The notes below the pieces were generated by a model that was given only the letters and a program-made list of their open reading frames with translations, did no database searches and was not told the origin of the DNA. A program made the translations under genes and the position numbers. This document shows positions 60,273 to 62,540 of a stretch of DNA of 62,540 bases, piece after piece; position 1 is the stretch's first letter; the number at the start of each line of letters is the position of its first letter. This stretch comes from an uncultured Spirochaetales bacterium (GTDB taxonomy: Bacteria > Spirochaetota > Spirochaetia > Sphaerochaetales > Sphaerochaetaceae). Location: contig CASDXQ010000012.1 of the NCBI GenBank assembly GCA_949285145.1, positions 1 to 62,540 on the forward strand. Reading direction: 5' to 3'.

Positions 60273-61613
60273 TCAGAAAGCAACTCCCGCACCTATGTCA
60301 AAATAGAACGTATCCGGGATTCTGTAGGTGAACATCATGTTGAAAGCAAGGAAATTTGTAATGAACGTCGCTCCTGCATTGATTCCGATACCCAGAGCCT
60401 GTCCTGATGAAAGCCACACAGGACCACCGTTATAAGACGTTATATCCCCTCCGTCATGCGGTCTGTATGAAAGATCTGCTTCTGTATAAGTCTCCATGTC
60501 AATGAAGGCTTCCGGTCCTAAGAGGAATGTCGTGTAAGGAAGCGGATTCACAGCAAAACCGATTGAAATTCCAACAGTTTTCCTGAGAGTTTTTCCCGTC
60601 GCATCTCCATGGAATTCATAATTTGTGTCCTCAGCCAGATTCAGCCGGTCGGCAAAAGAATAGTCAATATCAACATTGCCGAAGCCATCTCTGACAAAAT
60701 ATTCGGCACCTGCCGGCATGATGCCGCCGGTTTTGATGAAACCGTTGAAAGACAGACCCATATAAGCTCCCAGTCTTCTGTATCTGGAAATGGTGGATGT
60801 CAGTGCAAATCTGTCATCATTGACTGCGTGAGCCAGAGTAATGGCAAAACGGTCACGATGCTGATCAAGCCATGGATTCAGGACAGAGTCCCTGTCGCTG
60901 CGCTGGAAAATGAATTCCTTCTCTGCCCCTTTATCACATGTGAACACTATTCTGTAGTCCGGCGATTTTTTCTCAGGCTCAATGACAATCAATCCTCTGG
61001 CGGCCGTTCCGGCTTCTATATTCACATCTTCGAGTCTTTCCCGGCTGAAGCCGAATTTCCTCTCATACGGGGTAAGCTGTATTTCCTCTCCTTCAATAGT
61101 GAAAGGAATGGAAGGTATGAGAGAGGAAAGTGCTGTCGCCATTTCACTCTGAAGCTCTGCAGTGAATTCATTTATGTGAGGAGCAAGGGCATTGTATGCA
61201 GAGGAATAGACGGCCGAGGCTACTGTTCCGAACGGGTTAACAAGGAAAGACAGGAAAGGAAGAAAGAAAGAACCGCCCTCGTCCTCATACTGTTCGATCC
61301 TGAACCACTCGCCGGTATCCGCATTTCCACTGTACAGCTCAAAACAGCCGAGAGAAAAATCAATATCCTCTGCCGTTGGATTTTCCAGAGCCACACTGAC
61401 TTCTATCAGATCCGTATCTTCATTCGGAAGAGCGACCATGGCAATTTCAAAACCGCTGCTGCTGATGCTGGAAAGATATTCAAGATCCTCATCCACAACA
61501 ACTTCCGTATTTCCGCTTTCAAGCGGAACCATGTCCACATAGTCAAGCTGGACGCAGGATGACAGCAATAATGCCGGAATAATGAAGAGCACAGCGTATC
61601 GTATTTTTCCCAT
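60273..61613 (-). CDS. Predicted lipoprotein with C-terminal beta-rich region
   Basis: A 446-residue protein. The signal peptide MGKIRYAVLFIIPALLLSSC ends in a lipobox with Cys20, so LspA (29109-29630) would process it. Residues 21-250 include a LEA/immunoglobulin-like strand pattern (IEVSVALENPTAEDIDFSLG) and a glycine-poor middle. From about 255 to the end, alternating hydrophobic strands finish with FDIGAGVAF, a terminal Phe typical of outer-membrane barrels. A lipoprotein-barrel combination is unusual. GGAG before the ATG at 61613 sets the start, and an upstream 18-residue extension is rejected. No family is recognised. Confidence 0.7.
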   Translation of the reverse strand: MGKIRYAVLFIIPALLLSSCVQLDYVDMVPLESGNTEVVVDEDLEYLSSISSSGFEIAMVALPNEDTDLIEVSVALENPTAEDIDFSLGCFELYSGNADTGEWFRIEQYEDEGGSFFLPFLSFLVNPFGTVASAVYSSAYNALAPHINEFTAELQSEMATALSSLIPSIPFTIEGEEIQLTPYERKFGFSRERLEDVNIEAGTAARGLIVIEPEKKSPDYRIVFTCDKGAEKEFIFQRSDRDSVLNPWLDQHRDRFAITLAHAVNDDRFALTSTISRYRRLGAYMGLSFNGFIKTGGIMPAGAEYFVRDGFGNVDIDYSFADRLNLAEDTNYEFHGDATGKTLRKTVGISIGFAVNPLPYTTFLLGPEAFIDMETYTEADLSYRPHDGGDITSYNGGPVWLSSGQALGIGINAGATFITNFLAFNMMFTYRIPDTFYFDIGAGVAF

Positions 61614-61708
61614 ACCTTTCTCCTTGATATCTCGTACCTGATTCATTGCTGCACAGCCTCCCTGCAAGGAAAATCATCCCGGGTACCGTTCTCAGGCAAA
61701 TTGCACAA

Positions 61709-62338
61709 TCAATAACTGTAAGCCAGCCCTATATACGGCAGCACGCCTGCTCCGTATTCGCTCATATCCACACCGGAAGAGTGACTTTCGTAGGAAATCC
61801 TCAGCCATGTGAAGACCGGAACAATCACTTTCACACCGGCTCTGAGGAGAAGATGATCCATCATTTCAAATGAGAAGCCCAGATCTGCCCCGGCCCCGGC
61901 CTGCATCACTGCCGCCTTTATGATCGCACCAAATAAATCCAGATCGCACTCCTGATAGCTGAAATATGCGCCTGCCCCGGCTTCCAGGCTCATGGATCTG
62001 CTGAAATCATGCTTGAACTGGAATGAAAGAGCCGGCTTGAATGTGATGTTCTTTTCAAAATCATCATAGAAATCAGCATCCTGTGTTTTTGCCGAAACCG
62101 GATAAATGATATCTGCAGAATACCCGAGGCCGAGTGAATCCGTGAAATAATGGGCTCCTGCAACTGATGCATGAAAATCAACCGCGCTGACAGTACCGGT
62201 ACCGGCATCCTTGCCATCCCCGCTGAATCTCACATCCGTCCAGGAAAATCCGGCTCCGGTCTCAACCCCTATCCAGCCCCCTGCAAAGGCAATGCATGAT
62301 ACAAAAAGAAATGAAATCATCAGAACAGTTTTTTTCAT
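61709..62338 (-). CDS. Small outer-membrane beta-barrel protein
   Basis: A 209-residue protein with a signal peptide (cleavage near IAFA-GGW, residue 19-20) and eight or so amphipathic strands separated by turns. It ends LPYIGLAYSY with a terminal aromatic, as outer-membrane proteins do. It resembles OmpA/OmpW-sized barrels (PorT- or outer-membrane beta-barrel-type families) with unknown function. It precedes the lipoprotein gene on the same strand with about 95 bases between them. Confidence 0.8.
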   Translation of the reverse strand: MKKTVLMISFLFVSCIAFAGGWIGVETGAGFSWTDVRFSGDGKDAGTGTVSAVDFHASVAGAHYFTDSLGLGYSADIIYPVSAKTQDADFYDDFEKNITFKPALSFQFKHDFSRSMSLEAGAGAYFSYQECDLDLFGAIIKAAVMQAGAGADLGFSFEMMDHLLLRAGVKVIVPVFTWLRISYESHSSGVDMSEYGAGVLPYIGLAYSY

Positions 62339-62540
62339 CCGCTCTCTCCCGTTTTCCAGATCTGAAGAAATGAAGTCACATTCAGTTTATTACAGAATTT
62401 CATAAATTCAAATGATTATCCATCATTCCTGATGCAGTTGTAGATAGTAATTCTTGATGCAACAAATAAGCGCATGTTGCAACAACCTTTACCAAATTTC
62501 ATTTGAATCAGCAAAGCATGCTAAGCTTAGATCATATCCA

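Noticed and set aside
60609-61562. A 317-codon plus-strand frame opposite the lipoprotein gene.
   Set aside because: The minus-strand product has a signal peptide, lipobox and ribosome site; the plus-strand frame has none of these.
1-62540. CRISPR array, tRNA or rRNA genes anywhere in the window.
   Set aside because: No regularly spaced direct repeats, T-loop GTTCRANNC patterns with a matching cloverleaf, or rRNA segments were found on reading; no software scan was possible.

Overview
This 62.5 kb window is most likely chromosomal DNA of an anaerobic, probably gut-associated spirochaete (Sphaerochaetaceae or a Treponema relative). This rests on gene content and overall look, not on a marker gene. 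Supporting points are the [FeFe]-hydrogenase cluster, duplicated FeoA with FeoB, KtrAB-type potassium uptake, the NADP-type glutamate dehydrogenase, a spirochaete-like degenerate molybdenum-hydroxylase trio, and short outer-membrane barrel proteins. Base composition looks near 50% GC except in AT-rich patches near 34 kb and 48.5-51.6 kb. No rRNA, tRNA or CRISPR array was found.

Layout. 1-3.75 kb is accessory: the 3' part of a KAP-type P-loop NTPase, an IS110-family element with 18-bp inverted repeats and a structured non-coding end, and a broken BrnA/CopG-type antitoxin. 4.0-8.9 kb is a minus-strand hydrogenase operon: [2Fe-2S] protein, sensory group-C [FeFe] hydrogenase with PAS domain, SpoIIE-like phosphatase, second [2Fe-2S] protein, and a group-B [FeFe] hydrogenase whose reading frame is broken. 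9.1-17.6 kb holds ispH, yajC, a broken transglutaminase gene, groEL, a prenol-kinase-like pair (DUF92 and SEC59/VTE5-type), and a DUF2207-LemA pair. 17.7-25.1 kb is a plus-strand block: argR-pgi, gdhA, a DUF1846 gene, an NSS transporter and a GtrA protein.

25.4-34.0 kb is a long, tightly packed minus-strand series: NfeD-like protein, KtrA and KtrB, a beta-propeller glycosidase-like protein, a small membrane protein, lspA, a Nif3-like gene, the three AmmeMemoRadiSam genes, and a DUF234-type ATPase. 34.1-37.3 kb has a type II toxin-antitoxin pair with a perfect operator, two RNA methyltransferases (SpoU type, RsmI), and pspA-pspC behind a sigma-54 promoter. 37.5-41.1 kb has an atypical Nramp-like transporter and a DapA-family enzyme, divergent from a LacI regulator with two matching operators. 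41.2-48.5 kb has glgA, an HSL-family hydrolase, a DMT transporter, and a six-gene feo operon that includes a 39-aa membrane protein. 48.5-51.6 kb is an AT-rich island with an orphan PD-(D/E)XK protein and a strong candidate small RNA. 51.6-62.4 kb has pfkA, a ModE-like regulator and an aminotransferase (overlapping genes), ligA, the degenerate xanthine-dehydrogenase-like trio, a lipoprotein, and an outer-membrane barrel.

How parts work together. ArgR-like boxes lie in front of both argR and gdhA, which suggests one nitrogen regulon. The sensory hydrogenase and its phosphatase probably report H2 or redox state. Feo expression probably follows iron through a DtxR-like operator. The most unusual signal is a ~96-nt minus-strand transcript candidate (51115-51210). 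It has its own promoter and terminator and carries two copies of ACCUCCUU, identical to the 16S rRNA anti-Shine-Dalgarno core. Three genes (group-B hydrogenase, transglutaminase, BrnA-type antitoxin) look as if they have lost coding sequence internally or at the C-terminus; assembly error should be excluded before calling them pseudogenes.
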